Shown here: piece after piece, positions 1-7,975 of the stretch
Position numbering within the stretch: position 1 is the stretch's first letter
Layout: each line of letters begins with the position of its first letter
Assembly (NCBI RefSeq): GCF_918698245.1
Contig: NZ_CAKKMS010000002.1
Span: forward strand, 1,054,001-1,118,000
Length of the DNA: 64,000 nt
Reading direction: 5' to 3'
From: Pedobacter sp. Bi126
GTDB lineage: Bacteria; Bacteroidota; Bacteroidia; Sphingobacteriales; Sphingobacteriaceae
Translations under genes and position numbers: made by a program
The notes under the pieces: generated by a model
Database searches by the model: none
What the model was told of the DNA's origin: nothing
The model's input: the letters and a program-made list of their open reading frames with translations, nothing else

Positions 1-111
1 TCGGGCATCTCAAGCAAAGATACTTTAGGGCATTATGCTTTTAAACCCGATATGATTGCAAGCTCCGTTGATGAGATTAAGTTTCCTTTGGCCTGGTGGG
101 AAGGTAAGTAA
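1..111 (+). CDS. C-terminal end of an unidentified protein (cut by window edge)
   Basis: Frame 1 is open from the first base to a TAA at 109-111 and gives 36 residues ending FPLAWWEGK. The gene begins before the window, so its domains cannot be seen. The tail has mixed, protein-like composition and is followed by two hairpins (137-156 and 198-221) that could end its transcript. I do not recognise the family. It is on the opposite strand to the fucosidase locus that follows, so it is probably not part of it. Confidence 0.55.
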   Translation, partial: SGISSKDTLGHYAFKPDMIASSVDEIKFPLAWWEGK

Positions 112-136
112 TTTGATTTTCGAACTTAAACGTGCC

Positions 137-156
137 GCCAGATGTTACCATCTGGC
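137..156. repeat. Hairpin with CCAGATG stem and 4-nt loop
   Basis: GCCAGATG, TTAC, CATCTGGC: a perfect 8-bp stem. Read on the minus strand the loop is GTAA, a GNRA tetraloop. It lies 26 bp after the stop of the partial gene and has no T-run. Related hairpins are at 198-221 and 40142-40165. Confidence 0.6.
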
Positions 157-197
157 AGTGAGAACCATTTAGAAACTGGAATAAAGGATCAAACAAA

Positions 198-221
198 GTG
201 TCAGATAGAAATATCTGACAC
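198..221. repeat. Perfect 10-bp hairpin with GAAA loop
   Basis: GTGTCAGATA, GAAA, TATCTGACAC: a perfect 10-bp stem closed by a GNRA tetraloop on the plus strand. The stem shares GTGTCAGAT with the hairpin at 40142-40165, 40 kb away. That points to a dispersed intergenic element rather than a gene-specific terminator, and there is no T-run. Confidence 0.65.
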
Positions 222-335
222 CATATGATCTGTCTCCTTTTCAGACATGAAAGCGACTAATGAACAAGGGAACTAATAAGCCAAGTCTAGTTATAATAGC
301 GACCTCCTTTTCATATTTTTCTTAGCGCAGCTGCG

Positions 336-611
336 TTACTTTATTCTATAAACTGTAAATAAGGGAGCTGAGTTGAGATATATAGGCTTAAAAAAACTCA
401 ACCGATAATCAGTTGTAAATACAACAGGTGCACCCTCAAGCTGAGCAGCCGTACCAATAGGTTTAAACAATTTTAATGAAGCCGAATCATTTACAATATG
501 CTCATGCACTTGGGCTTCAGATCTTTTATCATCAGTAAATTTATTCGCTTTGGTTAAAAGCCCAACTGCCGGTATAACCATTAAAAGCGCTACGCAAGAA
601 ATCAGTCTCAT
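336..611 (-). CDS. Small secreted hypothetical protein
   Basis: A 91-residue ORF. Residues 1-20 form a hydrophobic signal-peptide-like segment (MRLISCVALLMVIPAVGLLT), followed by a mixed polar part with no Cys after the leader and no recognised motif. It stands alone between the leftmost hairpins and the 21-bp minisatellite, facing left, with no partner gene. The signal-like N-terminus and the lack of a better ORF on either strand support a real gene. Its short length and lack of family resemblance keep the call tentative. It could also be the remnant of a larger exported protein. Confidence 0.4.
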   Translation of the reverse strand: MRLISCVALLMVIPAVGLLTKANKFTDDKRSEAQVHEHIVNDSASLKLFKPIGTAAQLEGAPVVFTTDYRLSFFKPIYLNSAPLFTVYRIK

Positions 612-758
612 ATCATTATGCTTAAATTATCCTATTATTGGTTAGGGTCTTTTAACAAAGATGAACCGATGTTATTAGTAAGATAGTTAGCTAGCGTTAT
701 GAAATTGTTAAAGTTACGATGCAGTTTTAATTCAATATTAAATCTATCAGGCCAATGG

Positions 759-941
759 CGCATTTTATGTTACTGCACTCGCGTTTTATATTACCGCACC
801 CGCGATTTATATTACCGTACCCGCGATTTATATTATTGCACCTGTGATTTATATTACCGCACCCGCGATTTATATTATTGCACCTGTGATTTATATTACC
901 GCACCCGCGACTTACATTATTGCACCTGTGATTTATATTAA
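759..941. repeat. 21-bp tandem repeat (minisatellite), about 8.5 units
   Basis: Units of 21 bp run head to tail from 759, with typical units CGCGATTTATATTACCGCACC and TGTGATTTATATTATTGCACC. From 801 on, CGCG-type and TGTG-type starts largely alternate, making a 42-bp higher-order period. Because 21 is a multiple of 3, the plus strand stays open and would encode a 7-residue Tyr/Cys/Arg repeat. The coding potential has no signal peptide or family and is probably a by-product. Confidence 0.85.
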
Positions 942-1299
942 GATATGGGGCTTAAGGATTGTTTGATTTGATAATTATGATATGGATGTATTACCATTAG
1001 GTTAAAATTAAGATTGCGTAGAAACATCCATCGCTACGCAATCATTAACTAACCAAATAAATGTATTTACCAGGCGCAACATCAGATAACCAGTCTAATG
1101 CACGATTAGTATAGAAGGTAAAATTCGGGCACTAATCAACCTATTCATTACCATGTCGTTTACATTTAAATCTTAAATCAAAACCGGTTATAGACTTTCG
1201 GCTAATGCCTCCATTTATCGTGAAGCTCGGTTTGATCGCTAACAACAGCATAGTTTGCTTAAACCTTTGGAGTAAAAATTTAACGAGAGGCCAATCTGA
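942..1299. other. Intergenic region, mostly featureless
   Basis: This is 358 bp between the minisatellite and the stop of the first GH29 gene. Apart from the inverted repeat at 1012-1043, given separately, I see no gene, promoter or repeat that I can support. Confidence 0.5.
1012..1043 (-). terminator. Probable terminator of the GH29/GH20 operon
   Basis: GATTGCGTAG and CTACGCAATC form a perfect 10-bp inverted repeat around a 12-nt loop. On the minus strand it is followed by TTAATTTTAA, a weak T-rich tail. It lies about 260 bp downstream of the last gene of the first locus. Confidence 0.45.
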
Positions 1300-2808
1300 C
1301 TACATTTTTGCATCCATTAACTTTGCTGCTTTTGCTTTTGGCGCCACCAGTTTCATTTTAATTACAAATGCTTTGTTGGGTTGAAAATCTTTTGGCAATA
1401 TTACATCGTAATAGGTATTTTTATCCAAATCCAAACCAAGGTCTGCTTGTTTTAAGGCTAAATTCTTACTGTTCACTAAAAGTGCAGCTGTACCTGGAAC
1501 CTGTTTGGCATTTTTAGGCACCGCAATGCGCACAATACCATTTACGGGTTGGTTAAAAACAGTTAAATAAAGATTATCATCTTTTTGAGTAAAGTAGCCT
1601 AATTTAGAAGGACTTAATGCAGCGTGGCGCACCCCATATACCGCCTCGGCATTTATTTTTATCCATTCGCCAATTTCCTTTGCAATTTTATCCTCTTCGG
1701 GATGCATATTTCCATTGCCATCGGGCCCAAAGTTTAGTACAAAATTGCCATTCATTGATACCGAACGCATCAGCATATCCAATAAATCGTCGGTGGTTTT
1801 GGTATAAATCCCCGACCAATCTTTCATATATCCCCAACCGTTTGGCGGGATAGTCATTACCGCATCCCAATCGTTACCGTTTAACCACTCAAATTCTACA
1901 GGCAACTTACGCTCCCAGCCTTGTTCGTAATCTCCTAAAATATTACCATTCGAATCGAAATGTCTTGAGCCATGTTCATCGTTACGGAAACGCGAGCCGA
2001 TAATTAATCCAGGATGTTTTTCCCGGAGTTCTTTTTCTAAATTGTAGGTAAATTCGTAAGCACTTTTCCACGAGGCATCCCAGGTACCATCAAACCAGAA
2101 ACCTTTAATTTTCGGATAGTTATCCAATTGCTCTAAAAGCTGGTTTCGGGTATAAGCTAAAAATTTACCGAATTTTTCTTTCTCTTCGTCTGTTTTTGGA
2201 GCTTTCCCCATATAATTTGGGTTATTCCATTCTAAAATCGAGAAATAGAGATATACATCAATACCTTCGGCGGTATAAGCATCTACAATCTGTTTTACAA
2301 TATCTTTTTTATACGGCGATGCAGAAACATTATAATCAGAATATTTGGTTGGCCAAAGTGCAAAGCCATCATGATGTTTGGTGGTAAAAATCACATATTT
2401 CGCGCCCATATCCTTAGCTTGTTTAGCCCAGCGTTTGGCATCGAAGTTTTTCGGGTTAAACTGTTTGTACAGATTATCGTAAGTTTTGGCCCAATCTTTT
2501 GGTGCTGTAGGCCCGCCCCAAGAGCGGATCCATTCTGATGCTGCTGCACCTCCCCTTGCACTTACCCCATTCCATTCGTTACCCGCGATAGAATAAATTC
2601 CCCAATGGATAAACTGCCCTAAACCATAACTGCGAAAGGCTTCCATGTCAGCATCGGTACGGTGTGGCGGTGTTAGGGTTCCGTATTTAACTTCAACTTC
2701 TTTTGTAGGTTTGCTCTTCGGCCCTGTCCACTGCGCATCTGCAGGGTGTTCTACAACTATAACAGCAAGGGTAACCAAGGCAAACTTTAATATATTCTTC
2801 ATATTCAA
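1300..2808 (-). CDS. GH29 alpha-L-fucosidase, secreted
   Basis: A 502-residue retaining fucosidase, a normal GH29 length. It should release alpha-linked L-fucose from glycans in the periplasm or at the surface. A signal peptide covers about residues 1-25 (cleavage near ADAQ). GH29 landmarks follow in order: GQFIHWGIYS (64-73), the KHHDGF block (144-149) and GFWFDG (236-241), whose Asp240 is the expected nucleophile. A C-terminal beta-sandwich follows from about residue 400. It is the last gene of the first locus, 18 bp after the GH20 gene. A start two codons downstream (MKN) is equally possible. Linkage preference (alpha-1,2 or alpha-1,3/4) cannot be told from sequence alone. Confidence 0.92.
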   Translation of the reverse strand: MNMKNILKFALVTLAVIVVEHPADAQWTGPKSKPTKEVEVKYGTLTPPHRTDADMEAFRSYGLGQFIHWGIYSIAGNEWNGVSARGGAAASEWIRSWGGPTAPKDWAKTYDNLYKQFNPKNFDAKRWAKQAKDMGAKYVIFTTKHHDGFALWPTKYSDYNVSASPYKKDIVKQIVDAYTAEGIDVYLYFSILEWNNPNYMGKAPKTDEEKEKFGKFLAYTRNQLLEQLDNYPKIKGFWFDGTWDASWKSAYEFTYNLEKELREKHPGLIIGSRFRNDEHGSRHFDSNGNILGDYEQGWERKLPVEFEWLNGNDWDAVMTIPPNGWGYMKDWSGIYTKTTDDLLDMLMRSVSMNGNFVLNFGPDGNGNMHPEEDKIAKEIGEWIKINAEAVYGVRHAALSPSKLGYFTQKDDNLYLTVFNQPVNGIVRIAVPKNAKQVPGTAALLVNSKNLALKQADLGLDLDKNTYYDVILPKDFQPNKAFVIKMKLVAPKAKAAKLMDAKM

Positions 2809-2826
2809 ATTTTATTCGTGTGCGTG

Positions 2827-4416
2827 TTAATCTTTATAATTTAATGGCTTCTTTCTCTTAACCGGTATTTCTGGGTTTTGTACAGGTTTTGAGGGATGAT
2901 AATAATAAAGTCCTGCTTTGCCATAAAGCGCCAGATGTTGGATTAGATTATTACTGAAGGTTTTAAAATCTTTGTGATTTTGCGGCGTCCATGCAGCTTC
3001 TGCCAGGGCAGCAATCCGCGGAAAAAGTAAATAATCTAAACGGTTGTCATTATCTACTGTTTCTGTCCAAAGGTTCGCCTGAATACCTAAAATAAGTTGC
3101 TTTTCTTTTTTATTTTCGGTAAAAGACTGCGCATCGAACTGGTATACCTGCTCAATCGGACTATATAATTTATTCCATTTTCTACCATATTGATGGGTAC
3201 TATCCTGAACAAAATCGAAATACAATGGCAAGCGTGGGCATAAAACTGTTTGATAACCTTTGCTTAAAGCAGTGCGAAGCTGAGCAGGTTTTTCCTGACG
3301 CCACCAAAACATAATGGTTTTCTCTTTGGGTAGGTCGGCTTCGGCCATTTCATCCCAAAAAATAGCCCTGGCATTTAATTGGTAGAGCGAATCGGCCATA
3401 CGTTTCATAAAATAGTGTTCTACCGCAGCATCGTCCTTAAGCTTTTCGCGTTCGCGGAGTTTTAAAATATCTAGATTGCTTTTCCATTTTTCATTTCCGT
3501 AACTCACTTCATCTCCCCCTAAATGAATTAATCCGGCAGGGAAAAGCACATTGGTTTCTTTTAGAATATCGGTTAAATAACCGTAAGTTTTTTCCAGGCC
3601 AGGATTAAAGGTAAACTCCGGATGCCCTACTGAACCGCCTCCTGAGTATTCTGGATAGGCTTTATTGGCCGCAGTAGCATGTCCGGGCATATCAATTTCC
3701 GGTATAACTTTAATGTAGCGCTTGGCAGCGTAGGCCACAATTTCCCTAATATCGGCATGTGTATAAAACTGTGCTGGCAAATTGGGGTTAAAATAATCAC
3801 CAATGCCGCCAATAAGGGCCAAATTTGGATATTTTTTGATTTCCAACCGCCAGGCAGGTTCATCGGTTAAATGCCAGTGAAAGGTATTCAGTTTATAAAA
3901 GGCCATCCAGTTTAAAATGGATTTTACTTTTTGTTTGCCAAAAAAATGACGCGATTCGTCGAGCATAAAGCCGCGCCAGCCATAAGCCGGTGCGTCACTT
4001 ATTTCTGCAGCAGGAAGCAGGCTGTTTTTATTGGTTAGCGCCAATTGCAACAGTGAAACCACTCCATAAAAAATGCCATTGGGATGTGTACCAGAAACGA
4101 TAATCTGGCCAGGTTTGATACTGATCTGATAAGCACATGAATCTGCATGTTTCTTTCCTGCTTTTAACACCAGCATAATATTTGCCGATTTTCCTTTCTG
4201 TTGAATGGTAATTCCTTTTTGGCTTAATAATTCGTTCTGAAAATAATAGGCTATTGTTTTTAATTGTTCATTATTGTAACCAATACTACTGTAATTGTTA
4301 AGGGCAAAGTAGCCACTACCTTTTACAAATTGCGCTGGCATAGGAATAATTCCTGGTTGCTGCGCAAATGCAGTTGAGTAAATAATTAGTATAGATAAAA
4401 TATATAGTAATCTCAT
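2827..4416 (-). CDS. GH20 beta-N-acetylhexosaminidase, secreted
   Basis: A 529-residue enzyme expected to remove terminal beta-GlcNAc or beta-GalNAc by substrate-assisted catalysis. Signal peptide 1-19. The N-terminal alpha/beta domain (20-140) leads into the TIM barrel with WRGFMLDESRHF (147-158), FHWHLTDE (179-186) and HLGGDE (298-303). Asp302-Glu303 is the GH20 catalytic pair. It starts on the A of the upstream gene's stop codon (TAATG, one-base overlap), so it is translationally coupled to the second GH29 gene. It would act after fucose removal exposes HexNAc. Confidence 0.93.
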   Translation of the reverse strand: MRLLYILSILIIYSTAFAQQPGIIPMPAQFVKGSGYFALNNYSSIGYNNEQLKTIAYYFQNELLSQKGITIQQKGKSANIMLVLKAGKKHADSCAYQISIKPGQIIVSGTHPNGIFYGVVSLLQLALTNKNSLLPAAEISDAPAYGWRGFMLDESRHFFGKQKVKSILNWMAFYKLNTFHWHLTDEPAWRLEIKKYPNLALIGGIGDYFNPNLPAQFYTHADIREIVAYAAKRYIKVIPEIDMPGHATAANKAYPEYSGGGSVGHPEFTFNPGLEKTYGYLTDILKETNVLFPAGLIHLGGDEVSYGNEKWKSNLDILKLREREKLKDDAAVEHYFMKRMADSLYQLNARAIFWDEMAEADLPKEKTIMFWWRQEKPAQLRTALSKGYQTVLCPRLPLYFDFVQDSTHQYGRKWNKLYSPIEQVYQFDAQSFTENKKEKQLILGIQANLWTETVDNDNRLDYLLFPRIAALAEAAWTPQNHKDFKTFSNNLIQHLALYGKAGLYYYHPSKPVQNPEIPVKRKKPLNYKD

Positions 4417-5813
4417 TAATTGGCTGTTATTTTTAATACATAAACTGGAATTTGATTTCCTTTGTTATAATCGCTTGGCAAATCAAGGCTAAGCCCCTCA
4501 TTATTTACTGTCCATTTAATTTTTTTATTGTTTCCCAAGAGTTCAATATTTTTAACAGACAGTATGCTTTTGTTTATCTGCTTTAACAGTACATCTGGCT
4601 TTTGCCAGCTTCTTAAAAAAGCGTATACAGCCTTATCTTTTGCGGTATAGTAAACATCTGGTGTTAAAGATTTTGGTGTACCATCAAAAACGGCATCTTT
4701 AATGGCGTTTTTGCTTTCTTCGATGGAAATATTGTCGGTCTTTTCACTCCTATTTTCTTTTATAGCTAACCATGGATGGCTGGCGTAAATGGCCTCATGA
4801 TTAATATCCATCCATTTACCTATTGCTTTTAATCGGGCAGTTGCCCAATCCGGAAATGCACCATCGCCTTTAGGGCCAACATTTAACAGCAGGTTGCCAC
4901 CATTAGCTACTACTTCTACCAAGTGCCGTACCAGCATTTCTGGCGATTTCCAAAGGCTATCGTGTTTGTTGTAACCCCAGTTTTGGCCAATAGTTAAACA
5001 AGACTCCCATGCTTTTTTAGATGATGGTGACAAAGACTGTTCTGAAATTGAAAAATCGCCATAACCATTCCCGATTCTATTGTTAACCAAGCAGTTTGGC
5101 TGTAATTTATTAACTAACGCTTTAAGTTCTGCGCTCTCTGTTTTACTGATAAGTTCAGGCGTATCGAACCAAAGTGCGCCAATTGGGCCATAGTTACTTA
5201 AAAGTTCCGTGATCTGTGGTTTAACCTTTCGTTCGAAATAGCGGTTAAAAACCTTTGCGTCTTCATTCGGATAATCCCAGGTGTTGCTTCTGCCAGCTTT
5301 TACAGGCCAATTGGTTGGCACATCCGGATCTTGCCAATCTCTCCCTAAGGAATAATAAAGGCAAAGTGTGATTTTGTATTTTTTGCAGGCTTTTGCCAGC
5401 GCTGCAATTGGATCGCGCTTAAAAGGGCTTCTTTTTACGATATTATAATCGCTGCTGGCTGAGTTGTACATGGCAAATCCATCATGATGTTTGGCCGTAA
5501 AAACGATATACTTCATCCCTGTTTCTTTTGTTTGTTTAACCCAGGCATCTGCATCGAACTTTATGGGATTAAATTGATCCGCAATGGTTCCGTACTCTTG
5601 TACCGGAATACGTTCGTAAAGCATAAAATGCTCTCCTCCTTTAACCTTATGGCCTTTCCAATCGCCAGCAGTTTGGGCATACAAGCCCCAATGTAAAAAC
5701 ATGCCGAATTTTTCTGTCCTAAACTGTTCTAATGCATTATTTTGTACTGTTTGCCCAACCAATAGCTGGACAAACAGTACAAATAACAGACTTAAAAAAA
5801 GCGGTTTTCTCAT
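4416..5813 (-). CDS. GH29 alpha-L-fucosidase, second paralogue
   Basis: The preferred start at 5813 gives MRKPLFLSLLFVLFVQLLVGQ, a clean signal peptide. An in-frame ATG at 5834 adds seven residues. Numbered from that longer form, MFLHWGLY (45-52), KHHDGFAMY (115-123) and ALWFDTPE (220-227, nucleophile Asp224) mark GH29. It is clearly diverged from the other GH29 of the operon, so the pair may cover different fucose linkages. The C-terminal domain (about 390 to the end) has VLKIT near its end and resembles the free-standing 104-residue protein at 7514-7828. It overlaps the GH20 start by one base. Confidence 0.92.
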   Translation of the reverse strand: MRKPLFLSLLFVLFVQLLVGQTVQNNALEQFRTEKFGMFLHWGLYAQTAGDWKGHKVKGGEHFMLYERIPVQEYGTIADQFNPIKFDADAWVKQTKETGMKYIVFTAKHHDGFAMYNSASSDYNIVKRSPFKRDPIAALAKACKKYKITLCLYYSLGRDWQDPDVPTNWPVKAGRSNTWDYPNEDAKVFNRYFERKVKPQITELLSNYGPIGALWFDTPELISKTESAELKALVNKLQPNCLVNNRIGNGYGDFSISEQSLSPSSKKAWESCLTIGQNWGYNKHDSLWKSPEMLVRHLVEVVANGGNLLLNVGPKGDGAFPDWATARLKAIGKWMDINHEAIYASHPWLAIKENRSEKTDNISIEESKNAIKDAVFDGTPKSLTPDVYYTAKDKAVYAFLRSWQKPDVLLKQINKSILSVKNIELLGNNKKIKWTVNNEGLSLDLPSDYNKGNQIPVYVLKITAN

Positions 5814-5865
5814 TTTTGATTTGGTTTGAAACATTAAAGATAAGCCTGTTTATAACAAATAATAA

Positions 5866-7296
5866 TTAAAGGGCAATCACTTTTATGGATGATGCCTTAT
5901 CGTTAAAAGTAGAAACGTAAGTACTTGACGAAGTTAATTCAATGCTACTTCCTGTAAAGTTATCTCCATCATACATAATTACTTTAACACCAAGACCTAA
6001 ATTAACAGATGATACATCGTTATTGCTAATACCGCGGCTTATTAAATCGGCGGTGGTATACTGGCCAACAGGTAATGATACGCCATAGCCACCATAACTG
6101 GAATTCTGGTGAAATTTAGCAGAACCATTTGCACCGATTTGTGGCACACCATTTAAAAATGAGAATGAATAAGTTTTGCTCACATTACCGCCATTTTTCA
6201 ATAGCAATTTCAACCTGATGTTGTAAGCTTCGTTATTTTTATAATAAAGCTCGCTAAAGGGAATAGTTGCCGAAATTGTATTTCCAGTACCTGGGTTCGA
6301 TCTCCATGCCACAGCATTATAATCAGCATCGCTACCACCCAAATCTGGGTCCATGTAAATCAGGATATCATTTACTTCTTTATTACTTGTAAATGAACCT
6401 GTAACATTGAAAGCCTGTGTTGTTGCATTGTAGGCAAACTGCGCATTAATCGTGGTGGTGGCTGCTTCGTAAGGTATTTCTGTAGGCAAAGGATTCTGGA
6501 ACACTTCGTTACGGTTTAAAATGGCGGCATCAACCTCGGTTAAGAATGTTGGTTGACCTTTGCTGAAAGTTACATTTCCTGATCCCATTAAAGAAGTACC
6601 TAAGATCGGTTGTTCTGAAGCATATTTAGCATGATCGTGTGGCAAATTTAAGCCATGTCCCAGCTCGTGCAGCATACCACCAAGTAAATTTGATGTTGCA
6701 TTAGGGATTTTATCAACTGCCATGTTCGAATTGTCAGTAGCGAAGCAATTTTTACCGTAGCCGTAAAAAGGCTGATCAAAACTACCATCGGTACGCTGGG
6801 GTAATAAGATCAGCGTATGGCTTGAATTTGAAAACTCTGAAGCGTGTGTGGCTTTGTAGGCCGCAATTTCGTTCAGGATTTTAGTTGCAGAAATACTGGC
6901 ATCGTAAGGATAGGCCGATTGTGCAAACTGTGCTGGTATTTCGATAAAACGCACCAATCCGGTTGAATCGATTTTGGGCAATCCCATGTATTTGTCATAG
7001 CCATACCTTAACATTTCGGTATGGAACCAGCCCTGAAAATGAACCAATAAGGAGGTTAAGCGGGTTTTGTAATCAGCAAGCGCCGGATTATCGGTAGGCA
7101 CAAACATTACAATATTCAGGTTTTTGGTATTGGTAACAAAACTCGGCGGAGTGGTTCCAGAGCTTAGTGCCAATGTAGTTGGTTTTGTGCCAAGTGTTTC
7201 TGGTTCTGAAAGAGGTGCTTTTTTACAGGCAGTCATTAAAAGACCGCTTGAAATCATCAAAAGCAGTGCAAAGCAAAGTTGTTTTTTGTTTTTCAT
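5866..7296 (-). CDS. Metzincin-type zinc metallopeptidase lipoprotein with beta/gamma-crystallin domain
   Basis: A 476-residue lipoprotein: the lipobox LLMTAC puts Cys24 at the lipid anchor, so it should sit on the outer membrane. HELGHGLNLPH (210-220) supplies the HExxHxxxxxH zinc site (His210, His214, His220, catalytic Glu211). Met237 in SLMGSGN is a plausible Met-turn. A middle beta-rich domain follows, then a C-terminal stretch (about 390-476) of the beta/gamma-crystallin type with GGYGVSLPVGQYT and VIMYDGDNFTG. Its place between the SusC/SusD pairs and the fucosidases suggests that it cuts the peptide backbone of a glycoprotein. Exact peptidase family not assigned. Confidence 0.8.
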   Translation of the reverse strand: MKNKKQLCFALLLMISSGLLMTACKKAPLSEPETLGTKPTTLALSSGTTPPSFVTNTKNLNIVMFVPTDNPALADYKTRLTSLLVHFQGWFHTEMLRYGYDKYMGLPKIDSTGLVRFIEIPAQFAQSAYPYDASISATKILNEIAAYKATHASEFSNSSHTLILLPQRTDGSFDQPFYGYGKNCFATDNSNMAVDKIPNATSNLLGGMLHELGHGLNLPHDHAKYASEQPILGTSLMGSGNVTFSKGQPTFLTEVDAAILNRNEVFQNPLPTEIPYEAATTTINAQFAYNATTQAFNVTGSFTSNKEVNDILIYMDPDLGGSDADYNAVAWRSNPGTGNTISATIPFSELYYKNNEAYNIRLKLLLKNGGNVSKTYSFSFLNGVPQIGANGSAKFHQNSSYGGYGVSLPVGQYTTADLISRGISNNDVSSVNLGLGVKVIMYDGDNFTGSSIELTSSSTYVSTFNDKASSIKVIAL

Positions 7297-7390
7297 TGTT
7301 TAATGGTTAAAGGTTTATGGTTAATTGATTTTTATTGGTTTATTAGCCCACTTGTCATTAGTTCATTAGTTGATGCTCCATTGCCCAATC

Positions 7391-7430
7391 CGTCATTGCG
7401 AGGCCAGATAAGCGGGAGCCGAAGCAATCT
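7391..7430. repeat. Dispersed repeat of the GTCATTGCGAGG...GAAGCAATCT type
   Basis: CGTCATTGCGAGG opens and GAAGCAATCT closes a 40-bp element inside the 217-bp spacer at 7297-7513. Elements with these ends recur between genes in many Bacteroidetes genomes (general knowledge). A weaker relative occurs at about 39488-39520. The rest of this spacer shows nothing else. Confidence 0.5.
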
Positions 7431-7513
7431 TTATTGGTTAATTAACTTCAAACTACTCCTTTCGACTCCGAGGGCTTTTATCAGTAATTGACTCTGAACT
7501 GCCGACTCAAGAC

Positions 7514-7828
7514 TCAAAAAGTAACTTTCAACACACGCCCCATATCCCCACCACTTTTTTGTAATCCTTCGGGTACCGAAATCCTCAGTCCTTTATGATC
7601 CTGTTTCCACTCGAGTTTTTCATTTGTTTCTTCTAACAATACCTCTTTCACTAAAAACTGATCATTAGAAAGTGAAATAATAATCAGTTCTCCATATTCG
7701 GTTTCGTTTAAAAAAACCTGTAGTTCATCATCCTTCCCCGAATAAAACATAATGGGCTCAAGTGTTCTGATATCAATTGAGTTTTTGAGTTTAGCTAAAA
7801 CCGGGCTTTCTTGTTGATCGGTAGGCAT
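7514..7828 (-). CDS. Small protein resembling an isolated GH29 C-terminal domain
   Basis: A 104-residue protein with no signal peptide. Its second half lines up by eye with the tail of the GH29 enzyme at 4416-5813: both have L.P...Y..KD, then VK.(V/I)(E/L)LL, N.K..W, GL.(I/L)..P and a final VLK(V/I)T. It thus looks like the fucosidase C-terminal beta-sandwich without the catalytic barrel. It lies 147 bp after the SusD stop and 217 bp before the metallopeptidase, an unusually loose part of the operon, which fits a deletion remnant. A free-standing accessory domain is the alternative. Confidence 0.55.
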   Translation of the reverse strand: MPTDQQESPVLAKLKNSIDIRTLEPIMFYSGKDDELQVFLNETEYGELIIISLSNDQFLVKEVLLEETNEKLEWKQDHKGLRISVPEGLQKSGGDMGRVLKVTF

Positions 7829-7975
7829 AAGTAGATGTTTAAGATGATCGTATTGATATTGTAACGGTGTATAGAAGGTTTAAGGTTTTTACCCGACCAT
7901 GATGTTGCCTACCTTGTTTTGGCAGGCAACTGGTCTGGGACTAACTCAACTAAAAAAAATTGTTTAAGCTTATGA

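Noticed and set aside
699..941. 80-residue plus-strand frame over the minisatellite
   Set aside because: Its open frame comes from the 21-bp period. There is no signal peptide, family or ribosome site, so it was listed as a repeat, not a gene.
759..941. CRISPR array
   Set aside because: Units are contiguous 21-bp repeats without spacers and no cas gene is in the window.
1055..1135. Short minus-strand peptide ending LDWLSDVAPGKYIYLVS that looked like the tail of a broken gene
   Set aside because: Only about 27 codons are open before an upstream stop, with no homologue recognised. Not enough to call a pseudogene.
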